Below are positions 8,056 through 17,600 of a DNA stretch of 36,126 bases, one piece after another; the first letter of the stretch is position 1; every line of letters begins with the position of its first letter. Made by a program: the position numbers and the translations under genes. The DNA comes from Moraxellaceae bacterium (GTDB lineage Bacteria > Pseudomonadota > Gammaproteobacteria > Pseudomonadales > Moraxellaceae): positions 1 through 36,126 of the forward strand of contig JANYEL010000218.1 in assembly GCA_025363155.1 (NCBI GenBank), written 5' to 3'. The notes beneath the pieces are model-generated. The model saw only the letters and a program-made list of their open reading frames with translations, had not been told where the DNA came from and did no database searches.

Positions 8056-8526
8056 TTAGTCTTCCGACTGATTAATACTCATCTCGAAACGACCTTTCGC
8101 AAGTTTATTCTTCACCAACGTAGTCAGCATTTTGACGAGCATAAAAGGTCGAATCGTCGCACGAAAACGCCGCTTGCTAATCGCCGTGAATTCTTTGACT
8201 TTGGCCGCATCGATTGCACTAATCACGACCTCAGATTTGCTACAACGCGTGAGCGTGGTCCATTGCTGCAATATAGCGTGGAGAAAGGCTGTGCGTTGTT
8301 CGTTCGGCAGACCATCGGCAACCGATGCTGCAATGGTTGCGCAATGAGAAGGTTTTCCAGCGAGGAAGGCTTGACCTCTGGGGATGGTCATCCACAAGAC
8401 TTTGGTTTTTGATTGAAGACCGAAAGATTGAATATAGGCATCGGCAATGCCTTTTTCCAGTTCACTATAGAGTGCTTCTGGATAAAGTCCTTGTGGTACT
8501 GAGCAAATCACCAAATATTTAGACAT
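8056..8526 (-). CDS. Tautomerase-like protein lacking Pro1
   Basis: A 156-residue protein that looks like two beta-alpha-beta units in tandem: VICSVPQGLYPE with the following helix, and ADGLPNEQRTAFLHAILQQW followed by SEVVISAID. This matches the fold pattern of the tautomerase superfamily, although the family call is tentative. It starts MSKY, so the catalytic N-terminal proline is missing and classic activity is not expected. The C-terminus is basic (KRRFRATIRPF). It lies directly upstream of a tautomerase with Pro1, so the two may form a hetero-oligomer or an active/inactive pair. This is inference. Confidence 0.6.
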   Translation of the reverse strand: MSKYLVICSVPQGLYPEALYSELEKGIADAYIQSFGLQSKTKVLWMTIPRGQAFLAGKPSHCATIAASVADGLPNEQRTAFLHAILQQWTTLTRCSKSEVVISAIDAAKVKEFTAISKRRFRATIRPFMLVKMLTTLVKNKLAKGRFEMSINQSED

Positions 8527-8573
8527 GATGGCTGCCTGTCTGTGGGTAAGAAACTCAGTTCAATTATATACCT

Positions 8574-8981
8574 TTAAAGGTTTAAGGGCAGCATGACGTG
8601 CGCGCTAATGGCTTGGTAAATACACAGTAAGCCGCAGACAAGCAGCAGCAAAAACGTGAGACCTGCACCCCAAACGCGTCCAAACTTAAACGATTCTGTA
8701 AATGAAAATGCGTAACCGTGTAGTAAACGCGCGACCACCAGTGTGATGCCCAAAATGTGCAGAATGATAATCGGGAGATGGCTTAACTCGAGCATGCCGA
8801 TCAAGATGAGGATAAATGGAACATATTCAGAAAAATTACCGTGCGCTCGAATTCTTCTCAGCAAAACGGGATCACCGCCATCGCCCAAACTGATGCCTTG
8901 ACGTCTTAGAACAATGATTCGATAACTGAGCACGAGATACAACAGGGCTAGGATTCCAGCATAGAGCGGCGTGGCGATCAT
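8574..8981 (-). CDS. MAPEG-family membrane protein
   Basis: A 135-residue inner-membrane protein with four hydrophobic segments. The MAPEG pattern (membrane-associated proteins in eicosanoid and glutathione metabolism) is visible in RRIRAHGNFSEYVPF, with the conserved Arg-x-x-x-Asn and Glu, followed by LHILGITLVVARLLHGYAF. Bacterial members are often glutathione-dependent detoxification proteins, but most are untested. The start ATG has TTGGAAAAA upstream. It is on the same strand as, but not clearly coupled to, the tautomerase genes. Confidence 0.85.
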   Translation of the reverse strand: MIATPLYAGILALLYLVLSYRIIVLRRQGISLGDGGDPVLLRRIRAHGNFSEYVPFILILIGMLELSHLPIIILHILGITLVVARLLHGYAFSFTESFKFGRVWGAGLTFLLLLVCGLLCIYQAISAHVMLPLNL

Positions 8982-9091
8982 TATTATTTTTCCAATTCAT
9001 TGGAGCGTTTAAAATCACGACATAGGGAGGATTTCGTATCTCTCCCTATGAGAGCCAAATGCGATGTTGTCCACAATATTTTATCGACGAT

Positions 9092-9331
9092 TTAAGCCAA
9101 GTAAGCTGAGCCGCCATCATCTTTACGCCACTCTGTATCGCTTTTGATGATTTTTTCTGCGCGATTGGCAATTTTAATAGCGATCGCCACTGATTTCTCA
9201 ACCAGCTCGTCTTCATTAGAATTGTGTAATGGGAAGTTGTTGATGAGTGAAGCAAAAATCGTTGCAGCCATTTTGGCGACAACTGCTTCACTGTTTTGCA
9301 GTTGCATGAATTCTTCTTTAGGGGTATCCAT
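9092..9331 (-). CDS. Hypothetical 79-residue protein
   Basis: Not a family I recognise. The predicted product is soluble, mostly helical and acidic, with no membrane segment or cysteine. The frame is chosen over an overlapping 116-codon frame because GGAAGGA precedes its ATG at good spacing and because the composition is that of a real protein (alternating charged and hydrophobic residues such as VAIAIKIANRAEKIIKSD). It ends in GGSAYLA. The other frame has eight Trp and strings of Ser and Lys, as shadows do. Confidence 0.6.
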   Translation of the reverse strand: MDTPKEEFMQLQNSEAVVAKMAATIFASLINNFPLHNSNEDELVEKSVAIAIKIANRAEKIIKSDTEWRKDDGGSAYLA

Positions 9332-9621
9332 TTTATGATTCCTTCCAAAAAAACAACGTCAAAAAACGAGGGTAATGCTTCAATCCAACATAGCAATAGT
9401 ACAAAAAGAAGTCAAATACAAATGCAGAATCATGATTGATGGAAAATTCATATTTAATAATCATTTAACTTTTAATTGTTGAAAATAATTTCCGCGATCA
9501 TTTGAATGCTGTACCTGAAGATTTTCGATCTATTAATGGGGTGTGACCGTCATTGATTTGATATGACGCTTGAGCCTATCCTCAATCGCGTGTATTGATA
9601 ATATATTGTATTTTCAAGGTT
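9332..9621. other. Gene-free AT-rich spacer
   Basis: Nothing coding is supported here on either strand. The first bases are the upstream region of the 79-residue gene, including its ribosome binding site. The rest is AT-rich with no clear hairpin until the terminator at 9622. Confidence 0.5.
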
Positions 9622-9709
9622 AAAAAAGGCGGTGACTGTTTAAAGTAATCACCGCCCATTGAATCATTTTTCTGTTGTAAATCGGGTTTAGCCGTGCGCT
9701 AAGCCCGAT
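9622..9709 (-). terminator. Tandem hairpins ending the phytase-like gene
   Basis: Two hairpins follow the stop codon of the gene at 9713. The first, 9681-9709, has 12-base arms with one mismatch and no T tract. The second has perfect 8-bp arms GGCGGTGA (9628-9635) and TCACCGCC (9649-9656), and on the minus strand is followed by six T. The second is a standard intrinsic terminator. The first may protect the 3' end. Confidence 0.75.
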
Positions 9710-9712
9710 GGA

Positions 9713-11590
9713 TTAAAACAGTGGGTTTTTGAGTTTGATATACCAGAGTTGCGTGCGTCGCTCGTAAGGTTTGCCGTTCAGCAGGGTGTAGGTGTAACCC
9801 GTTTTGCCCTCGCTATCGGTAATGACTCCGGCGCTACTGACAAACAGCGTCGTCGGATCGACCACTTTGCCTGTTGAGTCCTTGGCTATAAAGGATAGAC
9901 CGAAGTCATTGTCGTTGGTCAGCGCAAGCGTATGGTTGTCGATCAAGGCCAAACCTTCGGCTTTTTCCATTAACCAGCCATAGTTCTTAAGGTCACCCAA
10001 ATAGGTTTTGCTGATGCGAGTCACGCCGAGTTCAAGCAGTTTGGCAGGGTCTTTGACCTTTTCTAACTCATCAGAACCTGATTTGATGTTGCTGATATCA
10101 GTGGCGCCTTTAATATTAAAAACATAGAGTTTGTTGTGGATCTTGCCATCGGCAAAGGTGCCTTGTTCGATGGTGATAAAGCGACCGTTGCCCAATGAAA
10201 CGAGGTCACCCAGTTTCGCTTTGCCTGATTTACCATCTTCCCAATCGGCAGGTGTGATTGGATACGCGTAAGTTTTGCTGGTTTTGGTCGCAGGATCGAA
10301 TTCTACAAAGCGGGTAAATAGCGCAGTGTTTTTGCTGATATCCAACGTGCTTTGTATGGCAGCATAGAGTTTGCCACCATCGCCAAAGGCGAGACCTTCA
10401 CAGCCACGGTTGGCTTGACGCTTGGCAATGGCAGCAGGCAGTCCTGTCGTGGGGCCAAATTTTTCAACGATTTTGCCCGTTGCCAGCTCGATTTTGACGA
10501 CAAATGGACCATATTCATCACACGTCCAGATGTGTTTTTTATCCGCATCCAGTGCCAACGCCTCAGTGTCTAAACCATTGATATCCGATGGTAGGCTTGC
10601 CAAGTCTTCTGATAGTGCTGTTTCTTTGCTCGAGCCAAGCGCATCATTTGGTAGTGGGCGGCCAGAGATTTTTTGACCATTGACGTTGAGTTCTTTTTTG
10701 TCAGAAATCTTTACGCCAGTGCCGTCTACCGTGAGTTTGACCAGCGTGGGTGCAAAGTTTGGGGCAGGGAAGACTTTGGTCGCAATGCCGCCAGTTAATG
10801 CAGGTGAATCCGCGTTTGGACCACGGTCAGTGATCGCATAGAATGTTGAAACACCGTTGGTTGTACCGACAAAAGCCAGTCCTGAACCGACGGCTAATGG
10901 AAATCCTTTCGGAAAACGTTTTAGTAGATTTGCGTTGGTACCTGAGTACGGGACATATTCGTCAGGTACAGCATGACGTTCAACTTGAGTCACGATGCCA
11001 TCGGAGAAGGTTTCTGTGGATTTACCCAGCGCCTCAGCTTCTGCAATCAGTAAGTGGTTTTTTGCAGTAGCGGAATCGACGATAGTCGCAGTGGCCCCTG
11101 TGTCGCTGAGTAATTTGCCAAGGTTCGTGGCAAACTGAGTCGGTGTGCTGTCGAACGCAATGCTCGCTGCTTTGAGTCTATCCACCGCACTGCTTGGGAT
11201 TTGGATGCCATTGCTGCTATCGCCATCACTGTCGAGGGTCTGCAACAAGACTGCGCGGTTTAACGTTGTGTCGCTTAGGTTGCCTTGTGCATTGATGCCG
11301 TTATTGAGCGTTTTTAATAATAGTTTGTCGCCTGCTTTTGCATTGCCTAAATCAATATTACCCAGTTTAAAGCTGACCGTTTCGCCAGCGACATACTTGA
11401 ATTGACCGTTTGCATCGGTGGTGCCTTTTTGGCTGCCACTATCAAAGCTGACACCTGAAACCGCTGCATCAATCAGCACACCTTTTTTGACGACAAGCGC
11501 GGGTGCTGGTTGTTCGTCGTTGTCATTGTGACAAGCAGTGACTAATATGGCACTGATTGCGAGTGCTAAAACCGTGATTTTAGATTGCAT
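9713..11590 (-). CDS. Esterase-like phytase-family lipoprotein
   Basis: A predicted lipid-anchored protein of 625 residues. The start at 11590 is chosen over 11674 because it opens on a signal peptide with a lipobox (LVTAC, Cys20). After an Asp-rich linker comes a domain of about 200 residues with repeated beta-type sequence (GTTDANGQFKYVAGETVSF) also seen in other surface lipoproteins. The rest (about 230-620) is an esterase-like activity of phytase domain (PF13449 type), a beta-propeller, shown by AITDRGPNADSP, GLDTEALALDADKKHIW, EGLAFGDGGKLYAA and EGLALIDNHTLALTNDND. The substrate is unknown; phosphoester or other ester hydrolysis is the family expectation. It is divergent from a TetR gene with a palindrome between them, so it may be under that regulator. 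Confidence 0.8.
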   Translation of the reverse strand: MQSKITVLALAISAILVTACHNDNDEQPAPALVVKKGVLIDAAVSGVSFDSGSQKGTTDANGQFKYVAGETVSFKLGNIDLGNAKAGDKLLLKTLNNGINAQGNLSDTTLNRAVLLQTLDSDGDSSNGIQIPSSAVDRLKAASIAFDSTPTQFATNLGKLLSDTGATATIVDSATAKNHLLIAEAEALGKSTETFSDGIVTQVERHAVPDEYVPYSGTNANLLKRFPKGFPLAVGSGLAFVGTTNGVSTFYAITDRGPNADSPALTGGIATKVFPAPNFAPTLVKLTVDGTGVKISDKKELNVNGQKISGRPLPNDALGSSKETALSEDLASLPSDINGLDTEALALDADKKHIWTCDEYGPFVVKIELATGKIVEKFGPTTGLPAAIAKRQANRGCEGLAFGDGGKLYAAIQSTLDISKNTALFTRFVEFDPATKTSKTYAYPITPADWEDGKSGKAKLGDLVSLGNGRFITIEQGTFADGKIHNKLYVFNIKGATDISNIKSGSDELEKVKDPAKLLELGVTRISKTYLGDLKNYGWLMEKAEGLALIDNHTLALTNDNDFGLSFIAKDSTGKVVDPTTLFVSSAGVITDSEGKTGYTYTLLNGKPYERRTQLWYIKLKNPLF

Positions 11591-11742
11591 GTGATCGCCA
11601 AAAAAGAGCAAAAATGAATTACTCAACAATGCTAGGGGTGGTTTGTGACAGCACCGTGACGTGCGGATTAACACTTAATGAAAATAAATACTGAATAAAA
11701 ACATGGCTATTTAATGTGGTGTGAATCAGTTGAAAAATAAAT

Positions 11743-11779
11743 TTGACAATCAGGCTATTTAATTGGAATATATATTCCA
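11743..11779 (+). promoter_or_regulatory. Promoter and 16-bp perfect palindrome, likely TetR operator
   Basis: TGGAATATATATTCCA at 11764-11779 is a perfect 16-bp palindrome. A consensus -35 TTGACA lies at 11743-11748, and the -10 region 17 bases later (GAATAT) falls inside the palindrome. Protein binding would therefore block transcription of the TetR gene, which starts 34 bases after the palindrome. The site is in the divergent region shared with the phytase-like gene. Autoregulation from such a site is typical of TetR proteins, but binding is inferred. Confidence 0.6.
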
Positions 11780-11813
11780 TATAGTTTGATCCATAAGCAC
11801 AGAGTAGATTTGA

Positions 11814-12476
11814 ATGGCACGTCGTACCCAAGCCCAACTTGCTGAAACCCGTCAGGCGATTATTGTGTCTGCTAAGCAATTGTTCTCGGATAAAGGGTTT
11901 GCACGCACCCAAGTGGCGGAAATTGCCCAGAATGCAGGCGTGGGCATGAGTGCGTTTTATGGTCAGTTTGAAGATAAGAGCCAGTTGTTTTTATTCATTC
12001 TCAATGAAGTGTTTACTGAGTTGCATGCGGGTATCGTGCAAGTGCGCGAAGGCGTGAATTTGAATGCGCCGCTGGAATCGATCATGGCGACGCAGCAGAT
12101 TTATGAATTGATTTTTGAAACGCTGAACAAGCACGCACAGATAACCTTGTCGATGTTTCGCTCAGGATTTTCTGCGATTCCAGGTTTAGAAACGTGGTAT
12201 TGGCATATTTGCGATTCAGTGGCATCAGAGCTGAGTCAGAATTATCAGAAAGCCGAAGCGGCGGGTTTGATTGAGATTGGCAGCCATCGCGATATGTCCG
12301 ATGCCATGGTGGGCATGGTGCAACATCTGGGGTATCGGATGGTGTTACAAGGTTCGCCCACGCCGATGGAAGCGGCAAAAATGTGTACGCGCTATACCAT
12401 CGGCAGTTTGCTGATGAGTATGCCGCGCGATAAGTTACCGCAAGTGATGCCGCTGTGGGCGGCGATTCCAGTATGA
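11814..12476 (+). CDS. TetR/AcrR-family transcriptional regulator
   Basis: A 220-residue regulator. The N-terminal TetR helix-turn-helix is clear at residues 10-57: RQAIIVSAKQLFSDKGF, then TQVAEIAQNAGVGMSAFYGQF and EDKSQLFLFIL. The C-terminal ligand domain (60-215) is helical and of unknown ligand. It is 55 bases upstream of a Baeyer-Villiger-type monooxygenase on the same strand and divergent from a phytase-like gene, so its likely targets are itself, the monooxygenase and perhaps the divergent gene. A hydrophobic ketone or lipid-like inducer would fit, but that is inference. Confidence 0.9.
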   Translation: MARRTQAQLAETRQAIIVSAKQLFSDKGFARTQVAEIAQNAGVGMSAFYGQFEDKSQLFLFILNEVFTELHAGIVQVREGVNLNAPLESIMATQQIYELIFETLNKHAQITLSMFRSGFSAIPGLETWYWHICDSVASELSQNYQKAEAAGLIEIGSHRDMSDAMVGMVQHLGYRMVLQGSPTPMEAAKMCTRYTIGSLLMSMPRDKLPQVMPLWAAIPV

Positions 12477-12531
12477 CCAGTTTTATGAACGTGAAGTCCT
12501 TTAACCATTGAAGAAGCCAGTGAGAAGTATC

Positions 12532-14268
12532 ATGACAACACCAGAAGATCAAAAGACCGCAACGCCAGCCCCAACATCATCAACGCCTGCGCCTAAAAAG
12601 CCAGCGGTGAAACCAAGAGCGCCAGCCAAGCCGAAAGCGGCGGTCAGTAAGCCAGCCTCAGCGACTAAAACGACTGCTGCGAAGCCTAGTCCAGCTAAAC
12701 CAACGCCAGCACCAAAAGCCAAAGCCGCGCCTGTCATGCCTTCAGAAGTATTGGAAGTGGCGGTGATTGGTTCTGGATTTTCGGGTCTGGGTATGGGCAT
12801 TCGCTTGAAGAAAGCGGGCATTACCAATTTCCGTATTTTTGAAAAAGCGGGTGATGTCGGCGGTACTTGGCGCGATAACATTTATCCAGGTTGTGCCTGT
12901 GATGTGAAATCGCAGCTGTATTCGTATTCTTTTGAACCCTCTGCGGAATGGTCAAATGCGTATGCCAATCAAGGCGAAATTTTGAAGTACATCCGTTTCT
13001 GTGCCAACAAGTACGGCATGTATCCATTCATGCGCTTTAATTCTAAAGTCGTGAATGCCGTGTTTAATGCTGAACAGGGTGAATGGTTACTGACGATTGA
13101 AGGCGGCGAACTCGTCCGCGCTAAGAATGTCGTCGCTGCACCTGGCCCATTTGCTGATCCTGCTGATCCGCATATCAAAGGCTCGGCAGATTTCAAAGGC
13201 ACCATCATTCATACCGCGCGATGGGATAATAATGTTGAACTGAAAGGCAAACGTGTTGCGTTGATCGGTACGGGTGCAACGGGTGTTCAGGTTGGCCCAG
13301 CGATTGCGCCTGATGTCGCACATCTGACCGTGTTCCAGCGCACTGCCAACTGGATTATGCCGCGTCCAAATCCTAATTTGACCGATGCAGACAAGCAAGA
13401 AAGCCGCGACAAGCCACTCAAGATGAAGCTGAATCGTTTGCAGAACTATTGGTTGAATGAAGCAACGGCACCGTTCCTCATCTTGAAATACGATGCGTTT
13501 AAATCAGTGCCATCATCGATTTCAAATAGCTATCGTGAAAAGAAAGTCAAAGATCCTGAATTATTGAAAAAACTCACGCCAAATTATAAGTTTGGCTGTA
13601 AGCGCGTGCTGGTGTCGAGTGATTGGTATCCGACGATGCAACGTGACAATGTGACGTTGGAAGTGTCAGGCATCAAGCAGATTACGCCGACGGGTATTGA
13701 AACGATCGATGGTAATTACTATGAGCTCGATGTGATTATCTTCGCGACAGGTTACGAAGTGCGCAACACGGGTGCGCCGTTTGAAGTGCAAGGTCTAGGC
13801 AATGCGTCATTGAATGACAAATGGAAAGATGGCGCAGAAGCGTTTGACGGTATCGCGACCAATAATTTCCCGAATTTGTATTTCTTGGTGGGGCCATTCA
13901 CAGGACCTGGGCATACGTCGGTGATTGCTTATGCAGAAGCGCAAATTGATTATGTATGGCAGGCGATTGAACTGCGTAAGCAAATGAATTTGAAATACAT
14001 TACTGCCAAACCAAACGCAGAAGCTCGATTTGTGAAAACCATGGATCAGCGGAGCGAACACACCGTGTGGAAATCAGGCTGTGCGAGCTGGTATCTCAGT
14101 CCAAATGGTCGCAACAATGTGCTCTATCCGGGATTCAATGCCGAATACCGTATGCGTATCCTGCGTTTTAACCCAGCCAATTATGTTTTGGTCGGCGCGG
14201 AAAATAAGCCAGTGAAGGCTTCGCTGCGTGATCATTTGAGCACGGTTAAGAGAGCTTTCACGGCGTAA
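12532..14268 (+). CDS. Flavin monooxygenase, Baeyer-Villiger type, with Lys/Pro/Ala-rich N-terminus
   Basis: Class B flavoprotein monooxygenase using FAD, NADPH and O2, expected to turn ketones into esters. ATG at 12532 has GAGAAG upstream and is preferred over an in-frame TTG at 12508. The FAD Rossmann loop GSGFSGLG is at residues 80-87. The family fingerprint FxGxxxHxxxWD is met by FKGTIIHTARWD at 221-232. The NADPH Rossmann loop is GTGATG from residue 246. Residues 3-70 are a low-complexity stretch of Lys, Pro, Ala and Thr, similar in composition to histone H1 tails and not part of the fold. Without it the enzyme has the usual size. It follows the TetR gene and ends at a strong terminator, so the two form one unit. 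Confidence 0.92.
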   Translation: MTTPEDQKTATPAPTSSTPAPKKPAVKPRAPAKPKAAVSKPASATKTTAAKPSPAKPTPAPKAKAAPVMPSEVLEVAVIGSGFSGLGMGIRLKKAGITNFRIFEKAGDVGGTWRDNIYPGCACDVKSQLYSYSFEPSAEWSNAYANQGEILKYIRFCANKYGMYPFMRFNSKVVNAVFNAEQGEWLLTIEGGELVRAKNVVAAPGPFADPADPHIKGSADFKGTIIHTARWDNNVELKGKRVALIGTGATGVQVGPAIAPDVAHLTVFQRTANWIMPRPNPNLTDADKQESRDKPLKMKLNRLQNYWLNEATAPFLILKYDAFKSVPSSISNSYREKKVKDPELLKKLTPNYKFGCKRVLVSSDWYPTMQRDNVTLEVSGIKQITPTGIETIDGNYYELDVIIFATGYEVRNTGAPFEVQGLGNASLNDKWKDGAEAFDGIATNNFPNLYFLVGPFTGPGHTSVIAYAEAQIDYVWQAIELRKQMNLKYITAKPNAEARFVKTMDQRSEHTVWKSGCASWYLSPNGRNNVLYPGFNAEYRMRILRFNPANYVLVGAENKPVKASLRDHLSTVKRAFTA

Positions 14269-14302
14269 TCACGACGCTCAGCAATCAATGTTGGAGATTC
14301 AA

Positions 14303-14336
14303 AAAACCGCCTGCTTGGATAAGTAGGCGGTTTTTT
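14303..14336 (+). terminator. Intrinsic terminator of the monooxygenase
   Basis: AACCGCCTGCTT (14305-14316) and AAGTAGGCGGTT (14321-14332) pair with one mismatch around a 4-base loop, followed by a T run. The leading A run makes it usable on both strands. The stem is nearly the same as the one at 17726. Confidence 0.92.
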
Positions 14337-14621
14337 ATTGCACAAATAATCGCAAAAATAGAGAGCAATTTTTTGCAGTTTTGGATGATTAAAAATGTCC
14401 ATTTTTTGTTCTATCTATAGATTGTAACTTTGAATTGATGGGTCTAGTATCAGGCCATATTCTGTTGATTTTTTGCACAGCCAAACTGGTTTTTCTCAGG
14501 AAGTTTTTGTGTGCGATTTAAGAAAAATAAACAGAATGGCAATGTTGAATGGGGATGATTGAATTGCAGCATTAACGATGAATACGTGATTAAATATTTT
14601 AAAATTAAAAGGGAATCAGCC
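14337..14621. other. Upstream region of the adhesin gene
   Basis: An AT-rich stretch of 285 bases with no supported gene. It probably holds the adhesin promoter. A frame beginning at 14559 is just an upstream extension of the adhesin. AAGGGA at 14609-14614 is the ribosome binding site for the ATG at 14622. Confidence 0.5.
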
Positions 14622-17600
14622 ATGAACAAAATCTATCGGGTTATTTGGAGCAAAGCGCACGGAACGTGGATTGCCGTTTCCGAAGTTGCCAGTAGTCATG
14701 GCAGATCTTCTCACTCTTCTGTTCGTCAAAATGTGGATGTCCAACAAGATCATTCATCGCCGCAGCAGTTGACTGTCTCTGTTCGATTGAGTCTATTGGC
14801 CTCAGCGATCGCAATGGTGATGACGCTGGGACAAGGAGCGTTTGCAGCGACGGGTATTCAGATTGGGGATAACGAAACGCTTAATTCTGGGACAGGCGAT
14901 GCCATAGCCGCAAGCAACGGTCAAGTCGCGATTGGTTCTAGTGCAGTCACTTCAGGCGTGAACTCGGTCGCTTTAGGAGCTAGCGCACAGGCGATAGGAG
15001 GTCAATCCATCGCGGCGGGTGAACATTCGACGGCTTCGGCAATTGCTGCAAGTGCCTTCGGTGAGCATGCGTCTGCAACAGGTTTTAATGCGAGCGCATT
15101 TGGGGCAAACACTCAAGCCTCGGGGCCTGTTTCTACCGCTATGGGTGCTACTTCCAATGCAGCAGGTGGTGGGTCGATTGCGGTTGGGAGTTTTGCGCGG
15201 GCTTTTGGCGTGGACTCTACAGCGGTCGGGAGTGATTCCATTACCTATAATTTGAAAGACGTTGCGATCGGAGAGAGTGCCATCGCGGGTGTCAGTGGCA
15301 GTCTCACAGTTGTCAATGACACCGCGATTGGTAACGATGCACAGGCAACGGGCGGTTCTTCGTTTGCAGGTGGGGATGGGAGTAAAGCGATTGGAGCAAA
15401 TGCCACTGCACTCGGGACTTTGAGCAGAGCAAACACTACAAATGATGTTGCAATCGGTGCCAGCGCCATTGCGGGTCTTTCAGGGAGCAGCGACACGAAC
15501 AATACGGCGATAGGTAATGGTGCGCAGGCGAAAGGAGGGTCTTCTTTTGCAGGCGGTGATGGCGCTAAAGCATTCTCCGGGGGTTCAACCGCTGTTGGGA
15601 TCGGCGCACGTGCATTAAATGTGAACGCGACAGCGATTGGAGCTTATTCAGATGCCACAGGTGTGGATGCGAGTGCAATTGGCGGCGCATCGGCAGCCGC
15701 AGATGGTGCTTTTGCCAGTGGCGCGCATGCGTACTCCAATCAAGCGAATGCAGTTGCGCTGGGCAGTGGAGATACAACAAGTGGCAGTCCCGGCGCGAAG
15801 GCGACTGGACTTGCTGCGGTGGCGATTGGTGGCGCGGGGACAACGACCAGTTCGGCGGTTGCAAATAATGATAGTGATGTCGCAATCGGGACGGGCACGG
15901 TGGCGGGTGTGTCTGGCGGCGCGACAACCAATGACACAGCAATCGGTCATGGTGCATCAGCAACTGGGGGCAGTTCGCTTGCGCTGGGTGATGGCTCTAT
16001 CGCATCTGGTGCAAGTAGCCTCGCGATTGGCGTTGGCAACAACGTCAGTGGTGCCAATAGCGGCGCGATTGGTGATCCGAACACGATTACGGGCAACGAC
16101 TCTTATGCATTTGGCAATAACAATACCATTGGTGGTAACAATACTTTTGTGTTCGGCAATAATGTCACGGCTAATAACAACAATAATGTGATTTTGGGGA
16201 ATAATTCTGCGGATGGATTAGCTGTCGCTGTTGTAGGTTTTGCGGGTGCTAGTCCTGTGGGTTTGGTCTCCGTAGGTTCCGCAGGCAATGAGCGGCAAAT
16301 CACCAATGTGGCTGCGGGTCAGCTGAGTACAAGCTCAACGGATGCGGTCAATGGCTCTGAGCTTTTTGCCACGAATTCATCCGTTTCAGTCATTAGCAGT
16401 GGTTTGAGTAATACCAACAGTTCAGTGTCTGCGATCAGCAGCGGATTAAGTAGTACTAATACATCCGTTTCATCGATTAGCAGTGGCTTGAGTACAACGA
16501 ACTCTTCGGTATCTTCAATCAGTAGTGGCTTAAGCACAACGAATACAACGGTATCGTCGATTAGCAGCGGCTTAATTGCGACCAATACTTCAGTTTCTTC
16601 AATTAGTAGCAGTTTAAGTGCCATCGGTAATACGCTTACATCAGCCAACTCGACAATATCCGCAGTATCCAGCGGTTTGAGTTCAACCAATACCTCCGTT
16701 TCTTCGATTAGCACTAACCTGGCTAGCACCAATACAACGCTGTCAGCTGTTTCCAGCGGCCTCAGCACAACCAATACGACTGTATCTTCAATCAGTACGG
16801 GTTTAAAAAATACGGGTTTACTCGGCGGTACGGCAACAGGAAGTGGTGCTGTAGCGGGTGGCGTGGGTGCCCAAGCGACTGGTGATCATTCGGTCGCCAT
16901 TGGGGATGGTGCGAGTGCGTCAGGTGGTGAGGCGGTATCCATTGGTCATTTGAATAAAGCCATCGGCAATGGTGCCGTTGCGATTGGGGATCCGAACGTT
17001 GCTAATGGTACGGGTGCGATTGCCATCGGTGCGAATAATAATGCCACTTCTAATGGTACTGCGACGGGGGGCGCTGCCACGGGTGCAGTGGCAATCGGAA
17101 ATGCCAACGCTGCGGCAGGTCAAGGATCCGTTGCATTGGGTAGCACGTCGAAAGCGTTCAATGCGGGTTCGATTGCAGTTGGCGATACGGCGGTTGTGTC
17201 CGCAACGTCTACTCAAGGTGTGGCGCTGGGTTCAGGCGCTTCGGTGAATGCGGCCAATGCTGTTGCGTTGGGTGCGAACTCAGTTGCAGATCGTGCCAAT
17301 GCCGTATCGGTCGGTTCGACGACCAGTGCGCGGCAAATCATCAATGTCGCACCCGCCACACAAGGCACAGATGCGGTCAACCTCAATCAACTGAATTCAA
17401 CAACCAGCAGCCTGACTTATCAAATTAATCGCGTGGATCAGCGCGCCAATGCGGCCGCAGCGGCAGCACTCGCAATCCAGCCCGCACCGTATGTGTCGGG
17501 TCGTACTTCGTTGCGTCTTGGAGGAGGTACGTATGGCGGACAAAATGCGGTTGGTGTGTCGGTGAGACACACCAGTGAGGATGGTAATTGGTCGTTTGAT

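Noticed and set aside
9046-9396. A 116-codon minus-strand frame longer than the chosen 79-codon gene
   Set aside because: Composition is shadow-like (many Trp, Ser and Lys runs) and it has no ribosome site, whereas the 79-codon frame has GGAAGGA and a protein-like pattern.
15245-15963. Several minus-strand frames inside the adhesin head
   Set aside because: They are antisense to the VAIGxxA repeats and inherit their periodicity; no start sites or family features.
16319-16774. A 151-residue Leu/Val/Glu-rich minus-strand frame
   Set aside because: It is the antisense of the 42-bp stalk repeats; its regular leucine pattern only mirrors that repeat.
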